Assembly (NCBI GenBank): GCA_025356185.1 | Contig: JANXUN010000286.1 | Span: 1-11,030, forward strand | Direction of reading: 5' to 3' | Length of the DNA: 11,030 nucleotides | Origin: Gemmatimonadaceae bacterium | GTDB lineage: Bacteria; Gemmatimonadota; Gemmatimonadetes; Gemmatimonadales; Gemmatimonadaceae | Notes under the pieces: generated by a model | Databases searched by the model: none | The model's input: only the letters and a program-made list of their open reading frames with translations | What the model was told of the DNA's origin: nothing | Shown here: positions 1 through 5,292 of the stretch, in pieces | Layout: each line of letters opens with the position of its first letter | Position numbering within the stretch: position 1 is the first letter of the stretch | Translations under genes and position numbers: made by a program

Positions 1-1238
1 TCGGAATCAAATACGCGCGCCGGACCGCTGAACTTGCGATGCTTGAGTCCCGCGACTTTTACGACCGCGCCATCGGGAGCGAGGTTGCCGCGCAGACCAA
101 CGAGTCCGCCGGTTTTCGATATCGCGCGCGAGAGAGGCATCACCACGTCTTGATTCGCTGGCAGCTCAATGTGTTCAAGATCTTGCGCGAGCGTTTTTCC
201 CGTGACGGTGAGACAATCACCGTGCAGGAATCCGCCGTCGAGCAACACTTTGAGAATGATCGATACACCGCCAACGTCCCACACATCTTTGGCGAGATAT
301 TTTCCGCCAGGTTTGAGATCGGCGATGAGTGGAGTGCGCTTGAAGACTTGGGCGACATCGAACAGGTCGAACGCGATGCCGATTTCGTTGGCGAGCGCGG
401 GCAAATGCAGCGCGGCGTTGGTCGATCCGCCGGTCGCCGCTACGACAGCCGCAGCGTTTTCGAGTGCATTGCGCGTGACGATTTGACGTGGACGTGGACC
501 GTCGCGCACCAGGCGCATGACCGCTTCGCCTGCCGCTTCGGCGAATGAGTCGCGCGCCTCGATTGACGCTGGAGGACTTGCTGAACCTGGCAGTGCGAGA
601 CCGATCGCTTCGGACACATAGGCCATGCTATTCGCCGTGTACTGTCCGCCGCACGAACCTGCACCTGGACATGCGACTTTTTCGAGCGCCGTAAGCTCGG
701 CAAGCGTGGTTTTTCCTGCGGCATATGAACCAACCGCTTCAAACACGTCGAGCACGGTGACGTCTTTATTGTGAAAGCGACCGGGCATAATGCTTCCGCC
801 GTACAAAAACACTGATGGCACATCGAGGCGCAGCATCGCCATCATCATGCCGGGAAGCGTTTTATCGCATCCGGCGAGTCCTACGAGCGCGTCGTAACAG
901 TGGCCGCGAACGGTGAGTTCAATCGAATCAGCAATGGTTTCGCGACTCACGAGCGACGCTTTCATTCCCGCGTGACCCATGGCGATGCCATCGGTCACGG
1001 TGATCGTTGTGAATTCTCGCGGCGTGCCTCCCGCGGCAGTCACACCACGCTTCGCCGCTTCGGCCTGACGCTTGAGGGCGATGTTGCACGGCGCGGCCTC
1101 ATTCCAGCTGGAGACGACACCGACGAGGGGCTTCGCGATGTCGGCTTCGGTAAGACCCATCGCATAGTAAAACGAGCGATGCGGTGCGCGCTCGGGGCCG
1201 ACGGTGGCGTGACGGCTCGGGAGGTGGGATTTGTCCAT
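1..1238 (-). CDS. ilvD: Dihydroxy-acid dehydratase IlvD (C-terminus cut off by the window edge)
   Basis: This is the Fe-S dehydratase of branched-chain amino acid synthesis. It converts dihydroxy-acids to 2-keto acids in the cytoplasm on the valine, isoleucine, leucine and pantothenate routes. About 412 codons are visible; family members are about 560 residues, so the last quarter lies beyond base 1. The three conserved cluster cysteines are present: Cys51 in EAAPCN, Cys124 in GCDKTLPGM and Cys196 in PGAGSCGG. The stretch TVTDGIAMGHAGM (about 80-92) and the mid-protein VAATGGSTNAALHLPAL are family signatures. The frame is open to the edge without a frameshift. ATG 1238 is chosen. An in-frame ATG at 1253 would add five residues (MVKSC), but a TANNNT hexamer five bases before 1238 favours the shorter form. 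No Shine-Dalgarno is visible. The 94-nt palindrome at 1276-1369 lies just upstream. The identification is very secure; the exact start is less so. Confidence 0.97.
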   Translation of the reverse strand, partial: MDKSHLPSRHATVGPERAPHRSFYYAMGLTEADIAKPLVGVVSSWNEAAPCNIALKRQAEAAKRGVTAAGGTPREFTTITVTDGIAMGHAGMKASLVSRETIADSIELTVRGHCYDALVGLAGCDKTLPGMMMAMLRLDVPSVFLYGGSIMPGRFHNKDVTVLDVFEAVGSYAAGKTTLAELTALEKVACPGAGSCGGQYTANSMAYVSEAIGLALPGSASPPASIEARDSFAEAAGEAVMRLVRDGPRPRQIVTRNALENAAAVVAATGGSTNAALHLPALANEIGIAFDLFDVAQVFKRTPLIADLKPGGKYLAKDVWDVGGVSIILKVLLDGGFLHGDCLTVTGKTLAQDLEHIELPANQDVVMPLSRAISKTGGLVGLRGNLAPDGAVVKVAGLKHRKFSGPARVFDS

Positions 1239-1243
1239 GCACG

Positions 1244-1249
1244 ACTTTA
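1244..1249 (-). promoter_or_regulatory. Possible -10 element of a leaderless ilvD promoter
   Basis: On the minus strand TAAAGT ends five bases before ATG 1238. A weak TTGTGG lies 18 bases further upstream. Initiation from this hexamer would place the first transcribed base at or next to the start codon, consistent with the absence of a Shine-Dalgarno. This is an inference from spacing only. Confidence 0.35.
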
Positions 1250-1275
1250 CCATGTGCGCGGCGGAGACCACAACC

Positions 1276-1369
1276 GGCAACCGGCGACCATTTTTTTCCG
1301 TTTTCTCAGGGGATCGGTGGTTAACCGCCGATCCCCGAAACCAACCGAAAAAAATGGTTACCGGTTGCC
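1276..1369. repeat. Long imperfect palindrome, copy A
   Basis: The left arm runs from about 1276 to 1320 and the right arm from about 1324 to 1369. They pair over roughly 44 bases around a GGTTAACC centre, with a few mismatches. The core pairs GGGGATCGG with CCGATCCCC; further out CCATTTTTTTCCG pairs with CGGAAAAAAATGG and GGCAACCGG with CCGGTTGCC. It begins 11 bases after the stop codon of the M56 gene and lies upstream of ilvD. Related palindromes occur at 3419-3542 and 3977-4093. ACCATTTTTTTCCGTTT is shared base for base with the left arm of copy B, and GTTAACCGCCGATCCC with its right arm. There is no T tract after the hairpin on the minus strand, so it is not a canonical intrinsic terminator. 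Confidence 0.9.
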
Positions 1370-1380
1370 TGGTGAACCGA

Positions 1381-2925
1381 TCACTTCTTGGTCGTCACCA
1401 AAATCACGCCGTTTGCTGCGCGCGGATCGGAATATTTCGCGCTCGCCGCGGCGCCCTTTACGACTTCGATGTTTTCGATCCGATCGGGCGATATCGATTC
1501 CATTGCCGACGGATCCGAGATCTTGCCGTCGATCACAAATAGTCCGTCAAACTTTCGTTTCATTTGCTGCGCGCCCGGTTCCGGCGGCACGATGGAAGCA
1601 GTTTTTGTGCGAATGATTACGCCGCCCGCCTCTTGCGCGCGAAGCTCAGCACTTTGTTTGCGCTGTAACTGCATCGTGTCTGCCGTGATCGCATACCCTT
1701 GCTTGGTGCGCAACGTTACCACGCCGCCGTTGGCACCGCCCTTGTCAATGCTGATACTGGCGATTTGTTCGGCTGCGATCTTGTTGGCGACCTCAGCGCT
1801 GACGTGCTTGTCGTCGACGATATAGAACACCTTGCTCGTATCCTTCAGCAGCAACTTGCCCGACTGCGCAAGCGCAGTCTTTGCATCCATCTTGTCGATC
1901 TCTGCCGACGTCGGCATGGTCGATTCACAGGCCGTCACAACTGCAACCGTCGCGAGCAAACCACCAACAACACGACGCGATGCAGCAAAACGCGAGGGGC
2001 GGGACGTCATAGCGAGAAGCCTCCGTTCGAGATAGGAACCGGTACATGAGAATGCTGGCACCACAAACGCGGGCACAGCGGAAGGAAATGCAGAGTGAAC
2101 GCCCGACAGATCGATAAGCAGCGCGCCGTAATCGGCTTTACGGATGCCGCGTTGCAGTACACGTCGATCACAATCCAATTCGATGGCGAGACGCAGCCGG
2201 CCAAACGCGTACCACAGCAATGGATTCCACGGCATCAAGGCCAACGCGACGCACGCGACTACCAACAGCCATGGATCTCGCGCCCTCACGTGTTCGTTTT
2301 CGTGCGTGACAACTAACTGCTGTTCGTCGCTCGATCGAGACAGCAACCACGCCGGTACGACGATTTCTGACGGAGCCAATCCAACAACCGCTGGTCCGCT
2401 GCTTGGCGCAACGCGCGCGACGGTGCCGCCAACGGTGACTTTCGGCCACCGGCGCATCATGCCGCGCACGCGCGAGTAGCTCCACGCGAACACGCCCAGC
2501 GTGATGATCGAGGAGACCAGCCACAGCAGCGCGATGGCGCGCTGCACCCCGATGGGAATGCGCGCGAGCGATCGCTGCGCAGACGTCATCATCGTATTGA
2601 TCGGAGTCGCGAACGACGCAGTAATGCGACCAATGCGTGACGCGAGTGACTGCGGCGTATCGATCCACGCGGGCAGCGTCGCGAGCGATTGTGTGCTCGT
2701 GGTGGATCGTGCGGTATCAACGGCGCGGTCGCGACGCAGCGGTGCTGACAGCGTGAGCATCACCACGACGACTATCGCGGATATCCACGTCCATCGGACC
2801 GCGCGATTGGCTGCGCGCTGTGCGTCGTGAGCAAGCATCGCAGCCGCCGTCACGATGACGCTGAGCAACAGCGAGTACAGCATCCACGTTATGAGGCTGT
2901 CGGCATTGACGTACGAGGCGATCAT
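1381..2925 (-). CDS. M56-family (BlaR1-like) membrane metallopeptidase with C-terminal TonB-plug-like modules
   Basis: This 514-residue protein should sit in the inner membrane and transmit a signal by cleaving the partner repressor encoded just upstream. Membrane segments appear near 12-32, 46-60, 128-150, 218-236 and 320-333. The zinc motif HENEH (208-212) is followed by the third-ligand motif ELDCD (E249), as in M56 peptidases. BlaR1's penicillin-binding sensor is absent. Instead, two short modules resembling the end of a TonB-receptor plug follow the last membrane segment: FYIVDDK...IASISIDKG...GGVVTLRTK (about 367-408) and LFVIDGK...IENIEVVKGAAA...ANGVILVTTK (about 462-513). A lone GGVIIRTK (434-441) may be a remnant of a third. 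The ATG overlaps the repressor's stop (ATGA), and a GGAGG at 2932-2936 lies six bases before it, so translation is probably coupled. The ligand sensed is unknown. Confidence 0.93.
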   Translation of the reverse strand: MIASYVNADSLITWMLYSLLLSVIVTAAAMLAHDAQRAANRAVRWTWISAIVVVVMLTLSAPLRRDRAVDTARSTTSTQSLATLPAWIDTPQSLASRIGRITASFATPINTMMTSAQRSLARIPIGVQRAIALLWLVSSIITLGVFAWSYSRVRGMMRRWPKVTVGGTVARVAPSSGPAVVGLAPSEIVVPAWLLSRSSDEQQLVVTHENEHVRARDPWLLVVACVALALMPWNPLLWYAFGRLRLAIELDCDRRVLQRGIRKADYGALLIDLSGVHSAFPSAVPAFVVPAFSCTGSYLERRLLAMTSRPSRFAASRRVVGGLLATVAVVTACESTMPTSAEIDKMDAKTALAQSGKLLLKDTSKVFYIVDDKHVSAEVANKIAAEQIASISIDKGGANGGVVTLRTKQGYAITADTMQLQRKQSAELRAQEAGGVIIRTKTASIVPPEPGAQQMKRKFDGLFVIDGKISDPSAMESISPDRIENIEVVKGAAASAKYSDPRAANGVILVTTKK

Positions 2926-3311
2926 GGCGTGCCTCCGTCGTCGGGCGCGCGAAGGCGTGCCGCGAGTAATGCGCGCATCCGCTCAAGCTCGGCGCGACTC
3001 AATTCCTTGTCGTTCACGAGTTGCGCGAACATTCGTTCGGCCGATCCGTGAAAAATTGCGTCCTTGATGCGAGCGATCGCGCTACCACCGGCCGCGTCGG
3101 CTTCGACAGCTGGGAAGTATCGATAGGCGCGCCCTTCGGCTTCGTGGCGGACGTAGCCTTTTTCTTCGAGAGTCTGCAGGGCAGACAGAACCGAGGTATA
3201 GGCGAGGGGCTCGTCGAGGTCGTCTTTGACCTGCGCGACGGTGGCCGATCCGAGCTTCCAGAGGACGCTCATGACGGCGAGTTCTCGGGGTGGGAAATGC
3301 AGATCGGACAT
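2922..3311 (-). CDS. BlaI/MecI/CopY-family transcriptional repressor
   Basis: This 129-residue DNA-binding protein has the full BlaI layout. A winged helix covers about residues 1-72 (ELAVMSVLW, VAQVKDDL, AYTSVLSALQTLEEKGYV, then the wing EGRAYRYFPAV). A helical dimerisation tail follows to the end. Family members bind as dimers to a palindromic operator and are inactivated when a neighbouring M56 protease cleaves them. Here that protease gene overlaps by four bases. The promoter upstream has an inverted repeat over its -10 region, so the protein very likely represses its own operon. It could also act on distant targets that cannot be seen here. The start ATG at 3311 gives the standard family length. 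The leader of about 35 nt has no Shine-Dalgarno. No beta-lactamase gene is present nearby, so a role in antibiotic response should not be assumed. Confidence 0.95.
   Translation of the reverse strand: MSDLHFPPRELAVMSVLWKLGSATVAQVKDDLDEPLAYTSVLSALQTLEEKGYVRHEAEGRAYRYFPAVEADAAGGSAIARIKDAIFHGSAERMFAQLVNDKELSRAELERMRALLAARLRAPDDGGTP
2932..2936 (-). promoter_or_regulatory. Strong ribosome-binding site of the M56 gene
   Basis: GGAGG on the minus strand lies six bases before ATG 2925, inside the repressor's last codons. It is the clearest Shine-Dalgarno in the window. It shows that this organism uses SD-led initiation at least inside operons. Confidence 0.75.
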
Positions 3312-3334
3312 CGGGGACCGGGTTGGGGCGGATA

Positions 3335-3354
3335 ACTACTGGGTTTTCAGTAGT
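3335..3354. promoter_or_regulatory. Probable BlaI operator
   Basis: This is a perfect inverted repeat, ACTACTG, six bases, CAGTAGT. It resembles the dyads rich in TAC/GTA that BlaI/MecI proteins bind. It overlaps the last three bases of the predicted -10 hexamer of the blaI-type promoter and covers the expected transcription start, so a bound dimer should block RNA polymerase. Confidence 0.75.
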
Positions 3355-3380
3355 ATGGAATGGGCTGGATCGTTTGTCAA
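3352..3380 (-). promoter_or_regulatory. Promoter of the repressor/M56 operon
   Basis: On the minus strand a perfect TTGACA (3375-3380) is separated by 17 bases from CATACT (3352-3357), which matches four of six positions of TATAAT. Initiation near base 3345 would give a 5' leader of about 35 nt before ATG 3311. This is the only classical sigma-70 promoter that stands out in the window. Confidence 0.7.
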
Positions 3381-3418
3381 CTGGTTTATCCGTAGATGCA
3401 GAGTTTGCGTGAGGCGGG

Positions 3419-3542
3419 CCGGTAACCCGTAACCATTTTTTTCCGTTTGTTGCCGAGATCGGGCTTTAACGCTGTTGCGGTTCTTCAGTTAACCGCCGAT
3501 CCCGGCAACCACGACTGGAAACCAATGGCTACGGGTTACCCG
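3419..3542. repeat. Long imperfect palindrome, copy B
   Basis: The left arm (about 3419-3470) and right arm (about 3488-3542) pair with a loop near 3471-3487. Outer GGTAACCCGTAACCA pairs with TGGCTACGGGTTACC, and the inner TGCCGAGATCGG pairs with CCGATCCCGGCA. The right arm contains the stop codon (3536-3538) of the IVP-family gene. It shares exact 16-17-base blocks with copy A and the same outer and core plan as copy C. It also lies immediately upstream of the blaI-type promoter. Confidence 0.88.
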
Positions 3543-3904
3543 CTGCGCGGGTCCGACTTCTCCATGTATGCACGCAGCTTGAATAGCATCGCGCGAATGC
3601 GACGCACTTCGCGCAGCAGTTCTTGAGGCTCTCCGCGAATGCAGTGCAGTGCCACAGCGAGCGTCAGGTGATTCTCGGTTTCGCTGGCTGAGCCGATCGC
3701 GATGGTGAGAAACTGCGCGTATTCGCGCTTCGATCGACGTGATGCACCTTCGGCGATGTTCGAGGCAATTGATGCCGCTGATCGCAACAATTGCGCGCGT
3801 AGTCCGGGCATGCGTCTTGGCGTTTCTGCGGAGAGCGATCGTGCGATGTCGAGCACCAAAACATGCGATCGCTTCCAAACGGCCAAGTTGGTGTGATCTG
3901 ACAT
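3536..3904 (-). CDS. Four-helix-bundle protein, S23 / 23S rRNA intervening-sequence (IVP) family
   Basis: The 122-residue protein matches the IVP/S23 family along its whole length. It has LAVWKRSHVLVLDI at the N-terminus, LRAQLLRSAASIASNIAEG (about 35-53, with the hallmark SNIAEG) and FLTIAIGSASETENHL (about 65-80), then a helical, charged C-terminus. Members form small four-helix bundles, often pentameric, and are often thought to bind nucleic acid, but the cellular role of stand-alone copies is not established. Some relatives sit inside 23S rRNA intervening sequences, and the accessory protein of diversity-generating retroelements shares the fold. No rRNA or retroelement is visible here. 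The gene is a single-gene unit bracketed by palindrome copies B and C, and its TAA stop lies inside copy B. AGGA abuts the ATG too closely to serve as a Shine-Dalgarno. Confidence 0.93.
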   Translation of the reverse strand: MSDHTNLAVWKRSHVLVLDIARSLSAETPRRMPGLRAQLLRSAASIASNIAEGASRRSKREYAQFLTIAIGSASETENHLTLAVALHCIRGEPQELLREVRRIRAMLFKLRAYMEKSDPRSG

Positions 3905-3909
3905 TCCTG

Positions 3910-3915
3910 AGCATA
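3910..3915 (-). promoter_or_regulatory. Possible -10 element of the IVP-family gene
   Basis: TATGCT on the minus strand ends five bases before ATG 3904, which would give a leaderless transcript. A second candidate, TAAAAT, lies about 20 bases further upstream and would give a leader of roughly 13 nt. Neither has a good -35. Confidence 0.35.
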
Positions 3916-3976
3916 CACATTGCGATTTTATCTACGATTACCACTGCTACGCCGGAGAAATCACTTCGACGCACAC

Positions 3977-4093
3977 CGGCTCCCGATAACCATTTTCTTC
4001 TGTTGGTTTCCGGGATCCGTTGTGAACGATGTGAAAATGCGGTTCACCACGGATCCCGGCAACCAACAGAAAACAATGGTTACCCGTTGCCCG
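3977..4093. repeat. Long imperfect palindrome, copy C
   Basis: The left arm runs from about 3977 to 4027 and the right arm from 4042 to 4093, with a loop at 4028-4041. GTGAAC pairs with GTTCAC, CCGGGATCCG with CGGATCCCGG, CTGTTGGTT with AACCAACAG, and GATAACCATT with AATGGTTACC. The plan is the same as copies A and B, but the core differs on both arms together (GTGAAC/GTTCAC in place of GGTTAACC), so pairing is kept while sequence drifts. It begins 17 bases after the stop of the secreted-protein gene and lies upstream of the IVP-family gene. Confidence 0.9.
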
Positions 4094-4110
4094 ACTCCAT
4101 GCTGCAAGTG

Positions 4111-5232
4111 CTACTGAAACTGTATGTACAACGGCACTGGCCACAGCCTCAAAATCGATTCGCGGCTCGTCATCGGATGATCATTCTTCGTCTTCGTGAA
4201 CTGCTTCCATCCCGCGAACTGCACCGGCTCTTTCTTGATGTAGCTGTAATACGAATCGCGCTTCAGCCATGGATCACCAAATCCATCCATGTCCATTACG
4301 ATCTGCACACGTGGATCGAGCTTGATGTCCGGCGTGTCCGTTACGCCCTTCTTCGTGAAGCGATGCACTACAAGAATTTTTGGCGGCAACTTGTACTTGT
4401 CGACGAGGCCCTGCAAAAACCGCGAGGCAAAATTCACATCCGCCGCGGTGTACGTACCGATCTTCTTGCCGGGCTTCGGCATCCCGGGTTTCATCGAGAA
4501 TTCCGGGTCGATGCCCAAATGCACGTCGGGACGCTTGAGGAAACGCTCGTACGCCGGTAGCTCACGCTCGAGCGTACTATATCCGACCTGCAAATCGATA
4601 AACATGATCGCGTTTTTGCGCTTCGCCCAACCGTACACCTTTTCGATCAACACGCTATCCATGCGCGTGCGGTACATGCCGTCCTTACCCGGATCCGGAT
4701 TCGCGACCGACGCGATCAGGTGCAGCGCGGGTTGCACAGGATGCGATGGATCGAGCTTGTTCCATTCCGCCACTTCGCGGTCAAGACGCTGCAGCATGTC
4801 ATCGGTGTCAAACTCACCCAGAATGCCCATGCGGCGAGACAGTGGATTGCCGTAAAACGCAATGATGCGTTTGGCCGGCAAAATCGATCCGGGCAACAGC
4901 GCAGGCATCTTGGGCGGCCATAACGAATCGAGATCGCTGCCCATATCGCGATACGCCATGTGCTTTTCGCCAGACGAAGGGCCGAGCAATCCGCCAACCG
5001 AATGTTTCTTCACAGTCGTATCGGATTGCGCCGCTTTTTTCTTCGTCGTGGACTTGGCGCTGCTCGCTTTCGACGCCTTGTGCTTTGCGGGCGTCACGGT
5101 CTTTATCGTCGAATCGGGCGGCTGTAGCGCGCGTACGGAACACGGCACCGCACTGCACAGCGCGAAGACGAGTGCGGCGACAGCGCGACGCGTTGAGGTG
5201 TCGCAAACGTCAGATTTCACAAAGAGATACAT
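4111..5232 (-). CDS. Secreted TIM-barrel-like protein of unknown function
   Basis: This 373-residue protein begins with a Sec-type signal (RR at 15-16, then hydrophobic AVAALVFALCSAVPCSV) with likely cleavage near VRA-LQ (about 35). A lysine, alanine, serine and threonine-rich linker (about 43-77) follows, then a globular domain (about 118-373). Spaced hydrophobic strands ending in polar residues suggest a TIM barrel: IIAFYGNP (123-130), LHLIASVA (170-177), IMFIDLQVG (209-217), VHLGIDPEF (237-245), ILVVHRF (286-292) and IVMDMDGFG (311-319). Acidic residues at strand ends (D213, D242, E244, D314, D316) resemble glycoside-hydrolase active sites. I recall similar secreted proteins in actinobacteria but cannot name a family or substrate. 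It lies 60 bases after the DUF4403 gene and may be co-transcribed. No Shine-Dalgarno is seen; the start keeps a normal signal peptide. Confidence 0.82.
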   Translation of the reverse strand: MYLFVKSDVCDTSTRRAVAALVFALCSAVPCSVRALQPPDSTIKTVTPAKHKASKASSAKSTTKKKAAQSDTTVKKHSVGGLLGPSSGEKHMAYRDMGSDLDSLWPPKMPALLPGSILPAKRIIAFYGNPLSRRMGILGEFDTDDMLQRLDREVAEWNKLDPSHPVQPALHLIASVANPDPGKDGMYRTRMDSVLIEKVYGWAKRKNAIMFIDLQVGYSTLERELPAYERFLKRPDVHLGIDPEFSMKPGMPKPGKKIGTYTAADVNFASRFLQGLVDKYKLPPKILVVHRFTKKGVTDTPDIKLDPRVQIVMDMDGFGDPWLKRDSYYSYIKKEPVQFAGWKQFTKTKNDHPMTSRESILRLWPVPLYIQFQ

Positions 5233-5259
5233 GCGAGAAGAGGGAGGCGGTGCGAGTGT

Positions 5260-5279
5260 CGGCGGAAAGTGCTCCGCCG
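5260..5279. other. Short hairpin between the DUF4403 gene and the secreted-protein gene
   Basis: CGGCGGA, six bases, TCCGCCG form a perfect seven-pair stem in the 60-base gap, 28 bases before the downstream start codon. There is no T run after it on the minus strand, so it is not a standard terminator. It could be an mRNA processing or stability element, or simply a product of GC-rich sequence. Confidence 0.45.
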
Positions 5280-5292
5280 CAGCCGTAAAAGA

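Noticed and set aside
39..1616. Open frames on the plus strand across ilvD (39-548 and 900-1616)
   Set aside because: They are shadows of the minus-strand ilvD, which has all three cluster cysteines in one uninterrupted frame. The 900-1616 frame also runs through palindrome A, which explains its length.
1381..3311. Beta-lactam resistance operon (blaR1-blaI)
   Set aside because: The repressor and M56 protease are present, but there is no penicillin-binding sensor domain and no beta-lactamase gene in the window.
3536..3904. Diversity-generating retroelement accessory gene (Avd) reading of the four-helix-bundle protein
   Set aside because: No reverse transcriptase, template repeat or variable repeat is visible nearby, so the general S23/IVP family call is safer.
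3419..4093. Intervening sequence inside a 23S rRNA gene
   Set aside because: The flanks are protein-coding genes and a promoter; no rRNA sequence is present on either side.
1276..4093. CRISPR-like array from the repeated blocks
   Set aside because: There are only three copies, irregularly spaced over 2.8 kb, and each is a self-paired palindrome with arms of over 40 bases; no uniform spacers or cas genes.
3739..4560. 273-codon plus-strand frame
   Set aside because: It is antisense to the IVP-family gene and the secreted-protein gene and passes through palindrome C. Its composition is Arg/His/Leu-rich like other shadow frames.
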